Source of the DNA: Streptomyces sp. Sge12
GTDB lineage: Bacteria; Actinomycetota; Actinomycetes; Streptomycetales; Streptomycetaceae
Length of the DNA: 64,000 nucleotides
Direction: 5' to 3'
Assembly: GCF_002080455.1 (NCBI RefSeq)
Contig: NZ_CP020555.1
Coordinates: forward strand, 7,678,501 to 7,742,500
Part shown: positions 17,819-25,689 of the stretch, in pieces
Numbering within the stretch: the first letter of the stretch is position 1
Layout: the number at the start of each line of letters is the position of its first letter
Notes under the pieces: model-generated
Databases searched by the model: none
The model's input: only the letters and a program-made list of their open reading frames with translations
What the model was told of the DNA's origin: nothing
Made by a program: the position numbers and the translations under genes

Positions 17819-18194
17819 TTCGGTGGGCGTGCTGGTATCGCGGGCGTCCCAGCAGCTCTCGGAGCTGGTGCGCCAGGAGATGCAGCTCGCTCGGGTGGAG
17901 ATGACGCAGAAGGGCAAGCGGTTCGGGACGGGCGGCGGCCTGTTCGGCGGAGCCGGACTCCTGGGCGTGCTGGCGGCCCAGGCCCTGGTGGTGGCGGGCA
18001 TCGCCGCGCTGGCGCTCGTGCTCCCGGTCTGGGCCTCGGCCCTGATCGTCACCGCGGTGCTCGCCGTGACCGCCGCCGTGGTGGCGATGGCCGGCCGGAA
18101 GCAGATCGCGAAGGCCGGCACACCGGCGCCCGAGCAGGCGATGGACAGCGTCAAGGCCGATGTGGCCGCAATCAGGGAGAAGGCACACCGATGA
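17769..18194 (+). CDS. Actinobacterial holin-X-like (phage holin family) membrane protein
   Basis: 141 residues. GAGGTGG lies six bases before a GTG at 17769, which places the start inside the end of the YihY-like gene; the ATG 12 bases later is too far from that site. An N-terminal amphipathic helix (SQQLSELVRQEMQLARVEM) is followed by two membrane helices separated by a short turn, the usual plan of these two-helix proteins. Despite the name, no phage link is visible. The stop overlaps the next start by four bases. Confidence 0.88.
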   Translation: MGTIMDTNERTYRPGDDSVGVLVSRASQQLSELVRQEMQLARVEMTQKGKRFGTGGGLFGGAGLLGVLAAQALVVAGIAALALVLPVWASALIVTAVLAVTAAVVAMAGRKQIAKAGTPAPEQAMDSVKADVAAIREKAHR

Positions 18195-18532
18195 GCAGCG
18201 ACGAACCCACGCCGGAGGCGCTGCGGGCACAGATCGAACAGACCCGCGACGAACTGGGCCGGACGGTCGAGGCCCTCGCCGCCAAGGCCGACGTCAAGGC
18301 ACAGGCCCGGGAGAAGACGGCGGCCGTCAAGGCTCAGGCCGCGGAGAAGGCCGCCCACGTCACTGGGCAGATCCGGGACCGGGCAGAACACGCGGCGCAC
18401 CTGGCGTCGGAGAAGACCCACGCGGCCACGGCCCGGGACAACCGGACCACCGCACTGGTCGCCGTCGCCGGCGCCGCCCTGCTCGTGTTCCTGCTGGTAC
18501 GGCAGGTACGGCACACCAGGGGGCAGAAGTGA
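18191..18532 (+). CDS. DUF3618 protein
   Basis: 113 residues beginning at an ATG in an ATGA overlap with the preceding stop. The N-terminal IEQTRDELGRTVEALA is the DUF3618 signature. A long Lys/Ala/Glu helix follows and one C-terminal membrane helix (about 90-106) ends in HTRGQK. DUF3618 proteins accompany holin-X-like and YihY-like proteins in many actinobacteria and are thought to be envelope-stress components. Likely translationally coupled on both sides. Confidence 0.92.
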   Translation: MSSDEPTPEALRAQIEQTRDELGRTVEALAAKADVKAQAREKTAAVKAQAAEKAAHVTGQIRDRAEHAAHLASEKTHAATARDNRTTALVAVAGAALLVFLLVRQVRHTRGQK

Positions 18533-18795
18533 AAGCGTCGGCGATCGCGTACAAGCCGGTCGGGCTGGCCCTGGGCGCCATCAGCGGCGCACTGGCCGCC
18601 ACGGTGTTCAAGCAGGTCTGGAAACTGGTCGAGGGGACGGACGACGCCCCTGACGCCACCGACGAGGAACGCTCCTGGCACGAGATCCTGCTGGCCGCGG
18701 CCCTCCAGGGCGCTGTCTTCGCGGTCGTCAAGGCCACCGTCGACCGCTCCGGAGCGGTCGCCACGCGGCGCATCACGGGCACCTGGCCCGGCTGA
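18529..18795 (+). CDS. DUF4235 small membrane protein
   Basis: 88 residues from a GTG that overlaps the DUF3618 stop (GTGA). The start YKPVGLALGAISG and the FKQVWKLVEG segment match DUF4235, with two hydrophobic stretches (about 8-27 and 58-77). It is the last gene of the YihY-like/holin-X/DUF3618/DUF4235 operon, which lies divergent from the catalase and probably belongs to the stress response. Biochemical function unknown. Confidence 0.88.
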   Translation: MKASAIAYKPVGLALGAISGALAATVFKQVWKLVEGTDDAPDATDEERSWHEILLAAALQGAVFAVVKATVDRSGAVATRRITGTWPG

Positions 18796-18841
18796 CCGAC
18801 CGGCCGGCGACGCGCCCTGCCGCCTGTGGGTGCGGCGCGGG

Positions 18842-19627
18842 TCAGGTGAGGGTCTGGACGGCGTAGAGGCCGCCGATGGCGGTGGCGAGGCTGCCGAGTA
18901 GGAGCCGCAGGAAGGTCTCGGGCAGGCGGGGCTGGAGATGGGCGCCGAGATAGCCGCCGACGAGCCCGCCGAGCCCGCAGGCGATCCCCAGCGGCCAGTC
19001 GGGCGCGATCGATCCCTCGGCGGTCAGCGACAGCAGGGCGTACGTGATCGCCCCGACCACCGAGGTGACGAAGGTGGAGGCGAGCGCGGCCGGGGCGACC
19101 TGGGCGACGGGCGTGCCGCGTCCGGCGAGGATCGGGCCGAGGAGCGAGCCGCCGCCGATGCCGTAGATCCCGCCGAGCGTCCCGACCACCAGGGCCAGGC
19201 CGCCGGTCGACCGCGCCGACAGGGGCCGTACCGGCCTCTCGCCACGAGACGGCCGCAGGGTGCGCCAGGACAGCCACAGGCCCAGCGGCAGCAGGAACAC
19301 CGCGATCAGGAGGCGGAAGGCGGCCGGGCCGGGGAGGGCGAACACGCGGACGAGGGCGCCGAGGACCACTCCGGGGACGGTCCCGGCCAGCAGCAGGCGG
19401 GTCAGCGGCCCGCCCAGCCGTCCGGCGCGGGCATGGCGCAGGAGCGCCCCGGGTCCGGCGACGACGTTGTAGAGCAGGTTCGTCGGCGTGACGGCGGGGG
19501 ACGGCACGCCCAGGACGCTGACCTGTACGGGCAGCAGGAACACGGCTCCGGAAACCCCGGCGGGCGCGGTCACCACGGAGATGACCAGCCCGGCGGCGAA
19601 GCCCAGGAGGCCGGACGTCCAGTTCAC
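18842..19627 (-). CDS. TauE/SafE-family anion permease
   Basis: 261 residues from a GTG (VNWTSGLLG). Two repeat halves of about four membrane helices each carry the family's glycine-rich marks: SGAVFLLPVQVSVLGVPSPAVTPTNLLYN in the first half (shown in part) and GGIYGIGGGSLLGPIL in the second. The family moves sulfite, sulfonates or other organic anions. It converges on the DUF4235 gene and lies downstream of an arsenite/bile-acid-type permease. Substrate unknown. Confidence 0.88.
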   Translation of the reverse strand: MNWTSGLLGFAAGLVISVVTAPAGVSGAVFLLPVQVSVLGVPSPAVTPTNLLYNVVAGPGALLRHARAGRLGGPLTRLLLAGTVPGVVLGALVRVFALPGPAAFRLLIAVFLLPLGLWLSWRTLRPSRGERPVRPLSARSTGGLALVVGTLGGIYGIGGGSLLGPILAGRGTPVAQVAPAALASTFVTSVVGAITYALLSLTAEGSIAPDWPLGIACGLGGLVGGYLGAHLQPRLPETFLRLLLGSLATAIGGLYAVQTLT

Positions 19628-19727
19628 CGTGCGACCATTTGGCAGATCATCGGATCAGTATCGGTGAACTCCCTGCGGGCGGATCGCCCGGCAGGGCAGT
19701 GACCGGCGCGCCGGCCTCCGCGGGCGG

Positions 19728-20732
19728 TCACCATGCGGCGCCGGACCTAGCCGGTGTCGGGCCGGGGACGAGGCGCGGCACCGTACGGACGTACACGACC
19801 ATGCCGACGACCTCGACGAGCGTCTGGGTGACCACGACCGCGGCGGTGACGGCGTAGGGGGCGGGCAGGGCCAGGGCCAGGGGCAGGACGACGAGGGAGT
19901 TGCGGGTGGCGCCGGTGAAGACGACCGCTCGGCTGCCGGGGACATCGAGGCGCAGGAGCCGGGCGACGGCTTTCCCGGCGAAGGCCATGACGATCAGGAA
20001 CGAGACGTAGAAGGGGATGACCGCGGCGACGTCGGTGAGGCTGTCGTCGAGCCCGGGAATCTGGGAGGCGACGACGATCAGCAGGGTCGCGGCCATCAGC
20101 GGGACCATCGTCGTCGTCGCCGCCTCGGCCACCTGCTGCCCGGCCGGGCGGCGCGCCGCCCACGCCTGCAGGGTCCAGGCGAGCGCCAGCGGGAGGGCGA
20201 TCAGGAGGACGAAGGCCTCCACGAACGGGCCGGCCTCCACGATGCCGGCCAGGTCGGAGCCCATGAACAGGTACAGGAACCCCGGCAGGAGCAGTATCTG
20301 TACCACCAGCAGGAACGGGGTGGCGGCCAGCAGGCGGCGCCCGGAGCCGCCGGCCAGGCCGCAGAAGACGATCACGTAGTCGACGCACGGGCACAGCAGC
20401 ACCAGCAGCACCCCGACGCGCACGGCCGGGTCGGCGGGCAGGAACGCGAACATCGCGGCGACGACCAGCGGCACCACCACGAAGTTCACCACCAGGGCCG
20501 CGGTCAGGAACCGTCCGTCGCGCAGCGAGCGCAGCAGCTCGCCGGCCGGGACCTGGAGGAAGGTGACGAACAGGAGGGCCCCGAGCACCGGGTTGATCCC
20601 TTGGGCCAGTCCGGGGCCGGCGGCCGGAGCCAGGCCGCCCAGCAGGCCTCCGGCAGTCATGGCGGCGAGGTAGATCGCGACCTGGTGGTGTTCCATCCAC
20701 GCGACCGGTCCCTGCGGTCCCTGCTGCGACAC
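19728..20732 (-). CDS. BART-superfamily permease, arsenic-resistance (ACR3-like) type
   Basis: 334 residues from a GTG (VSQQGPQG) with GGGAG upstream; the ATG of MEHHQVAIY inside is an alternative. About ten membrane helices; the LLCPCVDYVIVFCG stretch places cysteines in the fourth/fifth helix region as in ACR3 arsenite exporters, and TGATRNSLVVLPLALALP is the second-half signature of the bile-acid/arsenite/riboflavin group. No arsR or arsC neighbour is present, so arsenite efflux is uncertain. Co-oriented with the TauE-like gene. Confidence 0.8.
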   Translation of the reverse strand: MSQQGPQGPVAWMEHHQVAIYLAAMTAGGLLGGLAPAAGPGLAQGINPVLGALLFVTFLQVPAGELLRSLRDGRFLTAALVVNFVVVPLVVAAMFAFLPADPAVRVGVLLVLLCPCVDYVIVFCGLAGGSGRRLLAATPFLLVVQILLLPGFLYLFMGSDLAGIVEAGPFVEAFVLLIALPLALAWTLQAWAARRPAGQQVAEAATTTMVPLMAATLLIVVASQIPGLDDSLTDVAAVIPFYVSFLIVMAFAGKAVARLLRLDVPGSRAVVFTGATRNSLVVLPLALALPAPYAVTAAVVVTQTLVEVVGMVVYVRTVPRLVPGPTPARSGAAW

Positions 20733-20834
20733 CCTGACCGCTCCCTCGTCCTCGTGCCCGGGCCACCGGCGCGGCCACCGGCCCATCCTCACAGGCGCAC
20801 GAGGCAGGCGGGGACTCAGGTGGGACTCAGCGGG

Positions 20835-21152
20835 TCACGGCCCGGCGATTCCGGTGATCACCGGGTCACCCAGCGGGGCGGCTTCCGCGGTCAGCCCGAC
20901 GGAGCGGAGGGCCGCGGTGGCCAGGTCCCGCGCCTGGGCCTCCGCCGTTGCGGTGTCCGCGGCCTCGACCTCCAGGCGCAGGCTGAAGGCCGACGCCTCC
21001 GGGTAGAGGGTGAGGAGGTCCAGGTCCTCGGCCACGCCCAGGTCCGTCTCCCGCGGGTCGGATCCGCGCAGCGCGCGGGTGAGTTCCGTGCGCGCCTCGG
21101 GGGTCAGCTCGGTGAGCAGGGTACCGGGGAGTGTGACGACGTAAATGGTCAT
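20835..21152 (-). CDS. Conserved Streptomyces protein of unknown function
   Basis: 105 residues from the ATG MTIYVVTLPG. No strong ribosome site precedes it, so it may be leaderless or weakly translated. The pattern of beta strands and helices (LEVEAADTATAEAQARDLA) resembles small ferredoxin-like proteins common in Streptomyces. No catalytic residues stand out. The codon use is typical of the neighbourhood. Confidence 0.72.
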   Translation of the reverse strand: MTIYVVTLPGTLLTELTPEARTELTRALRGSDPRETDLGVAEDLDLLTLYPEASAFSLRLEVEAADTATAEAQARDLATAALRSVGLTAEAAPLGDPVITGIAGP

Positions 21153-21231
21153 AGGAACACAGATGCCCCGACAGCGCGGGGACACTCGCGCCCCGTGTCC
21201 CATACCGACGATTGGCCGAAGGCGTGCCCGG

Positions 21232-21513
21232 TCAGCCTTCGATCTGCCGGGCCACCGCCCGTGTCCAGCGGTCGCCCTGATCCGCGGGCGCCGCCTCTCG
21301 CAGGGAGACGTTGTGCTCGCCCTGCTGCCGGGAGTCCCCGGCGTCGTCCAGCGACGGGGTGTCCACACGGACGCTCCCCGGCAGCATCCGGCGCTGCTCC
21401 TGTGCCCCGTCCGCCTGCTCCGCCTGCTCCGACCGCTCCACCTGCTCCACCTGCTCCGCCCGCCCCTGCGCGCCGCGTGCCACCGCGATCACGTAGGACC
21501 GGCCTCCGGCCAT
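21232..21513 (-). CDS. Hypothetical protein with Glu-Gln repeats
   Basis: 93 residues from an ATG (MAGGRSYVIAVARG). The middle holds EQVEQVERSEQAEQA, from a short tandem DNA repeat of GCTCCACCT type. The third codon positions are almost all G or C, as in true genes here, and the frame sits cleanly between the amidase and the preceding conserved gene. There is no obvious ribosome site and no known family; it could be spurious. Confidence 0.45.
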   Translation of the reverse strand: MAGGRSYVIAVARGAQGRAEQVEQVERSEQAEQADGAQEQRRMLPGSVRVDTPSLDDAGDSRQQGEHNVSLREAAPADQGDRWTRAVARQIEG

Positions 21514-21567
21514 CCGGTGCTTTCGCCGTCCGCGGGGGTTCCCGGGGGGCGCGCGGGCCCGCGGGGA

Positions 21568-23019
21568 TCAGGCGGACCGGGCTGCACCCGCCCACACGGC
21601 AGGCCTGCGCTCCGCCCAGGGCGCGGCCTTCTCCACCTGTGCGGCGAGCCGGAACAGCACGTCCTCGCGTCCGTAGCCCGCGGCGAACTGGACGCCGATC
21701 GGCATGCCGGTGGCCGGGTCCACCCCGAGCGGTACCGACATTGCGGGTGTGCCGGCGACGTTGAAAGCGGCGGTGAACGGAGAGCGGTGGAACAGGTGCT
21801 CCAGCCAGCCCAGCCCGTCGGCACCCTCGGCGCCCCGGCCGTAGGTGCTCAGGGGTACCGGCACCTCGGGGAGAGTGGGCGTCAGCAGCAGGTCCCGAGA
21901 ACCGAAATGGGCGCCGATCGAGCGGGCGACCCGGTTGCGCACGTCGAGGGCGTCCACGAACTGCGCGCCGCTCACCTCGAGTCCCCACCTGTAGCTCGCG
22001 AGCATCTCGGGCTCGACGGTCGATTCGTCCACGGGGCGGCCGAACGCCCCGGCGAAGCCGTCGATCCACCGCACCAGGTTCGCGGACCACAGGCGGGCGT
22101 TGGCGAGGACGAACTCCTCCCAGCTCACGCCGAGGTCGACGGGGGTGACGTCGACCTCGTGGCCGAGTGATTCCAGGAGCCGGGCGGCAGCCAGGGTGGC
22201 CTCGTGCACGGCCGGTTCCACGGCGCGCCCGCTCCAGGGGGTGGTGACCAGGCCGACGCGCAGCCTGCCGGGGTCCTTGGTGATCTCCTCGCTGTACGGG
22301 CGGTGGGGGCGCTCCGCGAAGTAGGGGTCGCCGCTCTCCGGGCCCTGGATCAGGTCGAGCAGGGCCGCGCTGTCCCGCACGGTTCGGCTGAGCCCACCGT
22401 GCACCGCCAGGCCGTTGAAGACCTCGTCGGCGTCCGGACCGAGCGAGACCCGGCCGCGGGTGGGCTTGAGCCCGAACAGCCCGGTGCTGGCGGCCGGCAC
22501 CCGGATCGATCCGGCCGCATCGGTGGCGTGGGCGAGGGGAGTGATGCCGGCGGCGACCGCCGCGGCCGACCCGCCACTGGAGCCACCCGGTGTCCGGGTG
22601 GGATCCCAGGGGTTGCGGGTGGCGCCGTACAGGACCGGTTCCGTGGTGCTGCTGTAGGCGAATTCGGGCGTGGCCGTGCGGCCCAGCGTCACCAGGCCGG
22701 CCCGGCGGAAGCGCCGCATGAGGAAGGAGTCCTCCCGAGCCACGTTGCCGGCGGCGAGGCGGCTGCCCAGCTCGACGCGCTTGCCCCGCATGGACACCGC
22801 CAGGTCCTTGATGAGGAACGGCACGCCCGCGAGCGGGGTGCTGCCCGGGACCGGGGTGTCCTCAGCGGGCCAGCTCTCCACGACGGCGTTGATCTGCGGA
22901 TTCACGGCCGCCATCGCGGCTTGGGCCGCGCCGGTGAGGTCCGCCGCGGTCACCTCTCCCCGGGCCACGAGCCCGGCCAGTCCCACGGCGTCGTACTGGG
23001 TGTATTCGTGCAGGTCCAC
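21568..23019 (-). CDS. Amidase-signature enzyme
   Basis: 483 residues from a GTG (VDLHEYTQYDA). It has the full amidase signature: Lys near 71 in PFLIKDLA, the glycine/serine stretch GGSSGGSAAAV (cis-Ser near 147) and the nucleophile in DAAGSIRVPA (Ser near 171). The family hydrolyses amide bonds of small molecules; the C-terminal part, which sets specificity, gives no hint. It diverges from a TetR regulator with a 16-bp operator-like dyad beside the start, so it is probably repressed by that regulator and induced by its substrate. Confidence 0.93.
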   Translation of the reverse strand: MDLHEYTQYDAVGLAGLVARGEVTAADLTGAAQAAMAAVNPQINAVVESWPAEDTPVPGSTPLAGVPFLIKDLAVSMRGKRVELGSRLAAGNVAREDSFLMRRFRRAGLVTLGRTATPEFAYSSTTEPVLYGATRNPWDPTRTPGGSSGGSAAAVAAGITPLAHATDAAGSIRVPAASTGLFGLKPTRGRVSLGPDADEVFNGLAVHGGLSRTVRDSAALLDLIQGPESGDPYFAERPHRPYSEEITKDPGRLRVGLVTTPWSGRAVEPAVHEATLAAARLLESLGHEVDVTPVDLGVSWEEFVLANARLWSANLVRWIDGFAGAFGRPVDESTVEPEMLASYRWGLEVSGAQFVDALDVRNRVARSIGAHFGSRDLLLTPTLPEVPVPLSTYGRGAEGADGLGWLEHLFHRSPFTAAFNVAGTPAMSVPLGVDPATGMPIGVQFAAGYGREDVLFRLAAQVEKAAPWAERRPAVWAGAARSA

Positions 23020-23053
23020 GGCGCTCCACCTGTGTTTCCGATCGGTCCCGTGT

Positions 23054-23069
23054 GATACCGAGCGGTATC
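23054..23069. promoter_or_regulatory. TetR-type operator candidate
   Basis: GATACCG-AG-CGGTATC is a perfect 7-bp dyad with a 2-nt spacer, between the divergent amidase and TetR genes. This spacing is typical of TetR/AcrR boxes. Confidence 0.65.
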
Positions 23070-23165
23070 GTCCAGGAGTGATCGGTAACGTAGCATGGCT
23101 CCCGAGACGCCGAAGACGCCGAAGGCGCCGGCCGACGCGACCGAGCGACCGAAGCGAGGCACACC

Positions 23166-23783
23166 GTGACGAGCAGCCCCCCGAGGCCGGGCCGGGACTC
23201 GAGAGTCGCCCGCCTCCCCCCGCGCGAGCGCATCCTCGACGCGGCCGAGGAACTCTTCCTCCTCGAGGGCGTCAGGGCTGTCGGAGTCCAGGCCATCGCC
23301 GAGCGGGCGCAGACGACGAAGATGGCTCTCTACCGTCACTTCGCCACCAAGGACGCGCTGATCGAGGAGTGGCTGCGGATCGTCGCGGTGGGCTACTCGG
23401 CCGCGTTCGACCAGGTGGAGGCCGAGCACGGGAACGACGGCCGGGCCCAAGTGCTCGGTGTGGCACGTTTCATCGCCGAAGGGCTGCCGGACATCGCCCG
23501 GAGGGGCTGCCCCTTCGTGAACTCCATCGCAGGCCTGCCCGACCCGGGCCATCCGGCCCGTCGGCTGATCGAGACCCACAAGGCCGAACAGCGCCGCCGA
23601 CTCACGGCCATGTGCGAACGGGCCGGCGCGCACGAGCCCGATGACGTCTCCGCAGAGATCACCTTCCTCCTGGAAGGCGCCCAGATCAGTACGCAGAACG
23701 GCAGCGTCGACCGCGCGGGGAAAAGGCTCGTGGCGGCGGTCACGGCGGTTCTGGACCGGGGGGTTGCGGCGCGGGAGGAGTGA
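23166..23783 (+). CDS. TetR-family regulator
   Basis: 205 residues from a GTG. Residues about 20-68 hold the TetR helix-turn-helix (RILDAAEELFLLEGV, then TTKMALYRHFATKDALI). The rest is an all-helical ligand domain with GCPFVNSIAGLPDPGHPAR, typical of the AcrR-like regulators that carry a conserved GCP(F/L) motif. The dyad at 23054 and the divergent amidase point to local repression of that enzyme. Ligand unknown. Confidence 0.92.
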   Translation: MTSSPPRPGRDSRVARLPPRERILDAAEELFLLEGVRAVGVQAIAERAQTTKMALYRHFATKDALIEEWLRIVAVGYSAAFDQVEAEHGNDGRAQVLGVARFIAEGLPDIARRGCPFVNSIAGLPDPGHPARRLIETHKAEQRRRLTAMCERAGAHEPDDVSAEITFLLEGAQISTQNGSVDRAGKRLVAAVTAVLDRGVAAREE

Positions 23784-23822
23784 GCCGCGCGGGCAGGAGG
23801 GGCGCCGCCGGTCGGTGACCGA

Positions 23823-24131
23823 TCAGGCTCCGGGCTGCTGGTACGGGTGCTGGTACGGGTGCTGCGCCTGCCCGTACGCTTCGCCGCCGGAAAGGGCCGC
23901 GGCGTGCGCCTGCACCTGCTCGGCCCACTCCTTGGTCCCCGCCTGCTCCATGCCGCAGTAGGTGCACTGCGTCACGTACTGCGTCGAGACGGGGAACAGC
24001 GGCACGAAGAACAGCGTGAACTTGCTGACGTGCTTCGTGAGTGTGTGCGCGGCGGAGTATCCGCAGCGACGGCACGCCAGTGTGAGTATCGCGAGCTGGT
24101 ACAGATAGAGCTTGGTACCAAAGATGATCAT
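23823..24131 (-). CDS. Zinc-ribbon protein
   Basis: 102 residues from an ATG with AGAAGGG eight bases before it. Two Cys pairs, ACRRCG (near 19-24) and QCTYCG (near 55-60), form a zinc ribbon on either side of a hydrophobic hairpin (LFFVPLFPVSTQ). The C terminus is Gln/Pro/Tyr/His-rich (HPYQHPYQQPG) from a tandem DNA repeat. Such proteins are common in actinobacteria; some associate with membranes. The gene diverges from the Imm32-like gene. Function unknown. Confidence 0.82.
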   Translation of the reverse strand: MIIFGTKLYLYQLAILTLACRRCGYSAAHTLTKHVSKFTLFFVPLFPVSTQYVTQCTYCGMEQAGTKEWAEQVQAHAAALSGGEAYGQAQHPYQHPYQQPGA

Positions 24132-24257
24132 GAGTTCGGCCCTTCTGGGCTCAATGCCCCCGCCGGGCGGGAGACGCCGAACGAGATGCTCCCTCACATT
24201 TTCCCAGACGGCCCCCGGAGCCGCCGGGGGGACCTCGGAACCGGAAGGCTGTGGCAG

Positions 24258-24665
24258 GTGCAGGTCTTGTTCTTTCCCGACAGCGACGAGGTGGACGTCT
24301 CCGGCGACGCCACGGAACTCGCCGGCCTGGCGCTCATCCTCCTCACCGGGCAGGGCGCCTCGGAAACCACCACCTCGACCGAAGCGGGCTTCGGTGGCAC
24401 CGCACTGGCTTCGATCGAGGTCGTGGGCGCCGACGGCCCGGGCGTCCGGATCGCAGTCGACCCGGCCCGCGGCGCCCTGGTGATCGAAGGCGACCGGGCG
24501 GGCCTGGCCGCACTGGCCGATGACCTGCGCGGGGTCGCGGAGATGGACGACGGCGGCCACCGGCACATCGAGTACTACCAGGATCACCACTACCTCGCTG
24601 CCGACTCACAGCCCATCGTGGTGAACAGCCCCCACGGGGGCATGCCGCTGCCATCTGCGGACTGA
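24258..24665 (+). CDS. Imm32-like immunity protein
   Basis: 135 residues from a GTG with GGAAGG nine bases upstream; an in-frame ATG at 24186 would add 24 residues. The start VQVLFFPDSDEVDVSG and the end HRHIEYYQDHHYLAADSQPIV match the Imm32 family, whose members carry a conserved H(x)H(V/I)EY...HPYL C-terminal motif. Imm32 proteins are predicted antidotes to polymorphic toxins. No toxin gene is adjacent, so it may be an orphan that protects against toxins of competitors. A small stand-alone regulator is the alternative. Confidence 0.7.
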   Translation: MQVLFFPDSDEVDVSGDATELAGLALILLTGQGASETTTSTEAGFGGTALASIEVVGADGPGVRIAVDPARGALVIEGDRAGLAALADDLRGVAEMDDGGHRHIEYYQDHHYLAADSQPIVVNSPHGGMPLPSAD

Positions 24666-24667
24666 GC

Positions 24668-25120
24668 GCGGGGACGCGCCTCCTCACGCGGGCCTCGTCC
24701 GCGCGGAAGATGCGCCGGTAGGCGGCGGGCGTGGTGCGCAGGGCCTCGGGGCGTCTTGCCGATCATGCCGGGCGCTCGCGGGGCCCGGCACCGCGCCTCG
24801 CCGCGTTGTCCTCGGTCGTGAGGACAGGCCGACGCTGCGCGCGATGGTCTCCACGGGCATCCGTCTCCTCCGGCAGTCGGCGCCCGGGGCTGATGCCCAG
24901 CTGCTCGGTGAAGCGCCGGGTCGGCGTGGGGGCCGAGACCTGCGGGCGGACCGCCATCTGCGCGACGCTCATGGGCTGGTCGAGCCGCCCAGCCGGCCAC
25001 TCCGGCGGCGGGGCCGACGAGTCGGTGACCGCTCCGGAGGTGGGCAGTTCGGCGTACCGCAGCCGGCAGCCCTGCGGACCCACACCCCGCCGGGCGGGCT
25101 CAACCGGGTCACGGCGTACG
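24668..25120 (-). pseudogene. Decayed AraC-family (GlxA-like) regulator, C-terminal part
   Basis: On the minus strand one frame encodes RLDQPMSVAQMA...VSAPTPTRRFTEQLGISPGR, recognisable as the first AraC helix-turn-helix with substitutions in normally fixed places. It then hits a stop, and another frame resumes with LRTTPAAYRRIFRADEARVRRR, the usual C-terminal end of GlxA-like regulators. Upstream, YAELPTSG fits the linker before the DNA-binding domain. The N-terminal amidotransferase-like domain is not recognisable. At least one frameshift and several disabling changes make a pseudogene; ends are approximate. Confidence 0.68.
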
Positions 25121-25689
25121 AGCCGGCCGGCTCGGCCTCCGGGATCGCGCTCGGCCCGGCCGCCGCGTCTGCTGGTGTCGGCGGGGGCCTGTCCGGCGGG
25201 CTGTGCGGCGCTGTTCGCGATCCCGGCGGTCCGCACCCTGCGCCGGCCGCTCCCGCGGACGACCCTGGCGCCGGCCGCGCTGACCGCGCCGGCCGCGCGG
25301 GCTCGCCTCGCTGACGTCGTTCCCGGGGCCGGTCGGGCTGTTCGTCCTCGCGTTCGGTGACCACCCGATCCGTGTTCCCGCCGAACGGCGGTTGCAGCCG
25401 TCGCGTACGGTCGAAGGCGCCGCCGGGGCGCACCGCTACGCCTGCCGGGTGCTCCGCGCGGGGCGGCCTGACGACGGCCCGACGGCCCAACGGCCGCGTA
25501 CGCGCCGGGGCACTGCGGGAGAGCGCGGCCGCCCCCGCACGCCCGGAGCGCACGACCGGCCCGCCGCGGAAACAGGTCCCGGCCCTGCCCTCACCGGGCC
25601 GATACACCCAGGGCGATTGTCACTCTATTCCCACCTAAGGATGGCTTGCGTAGGTACGTGGATCTTCGCGTGTTTATGCTTCACCCGCT
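25121..25689. other. Region without an intact gene
   Basis: About 570 bases with no convincing coding frame. Short plus-strand pieces such as FAIPAVRTLRRPLP and GPVGLFVLAFGD read like parts of a membrane protein but lie in different frames, so this may be more decayed coding DNA. The last 80 bases (25610-25689) are clearly richer in A and T and probably hold the promoter of the monooxygenase gene. Confidence 0.5.

Noticed and set aside
15515..18514. 999-codon minus-strand frame across the catalase and YihY regions
   Set aside because: It crosses several well-supported genes on both strands and has no recognisable domain.
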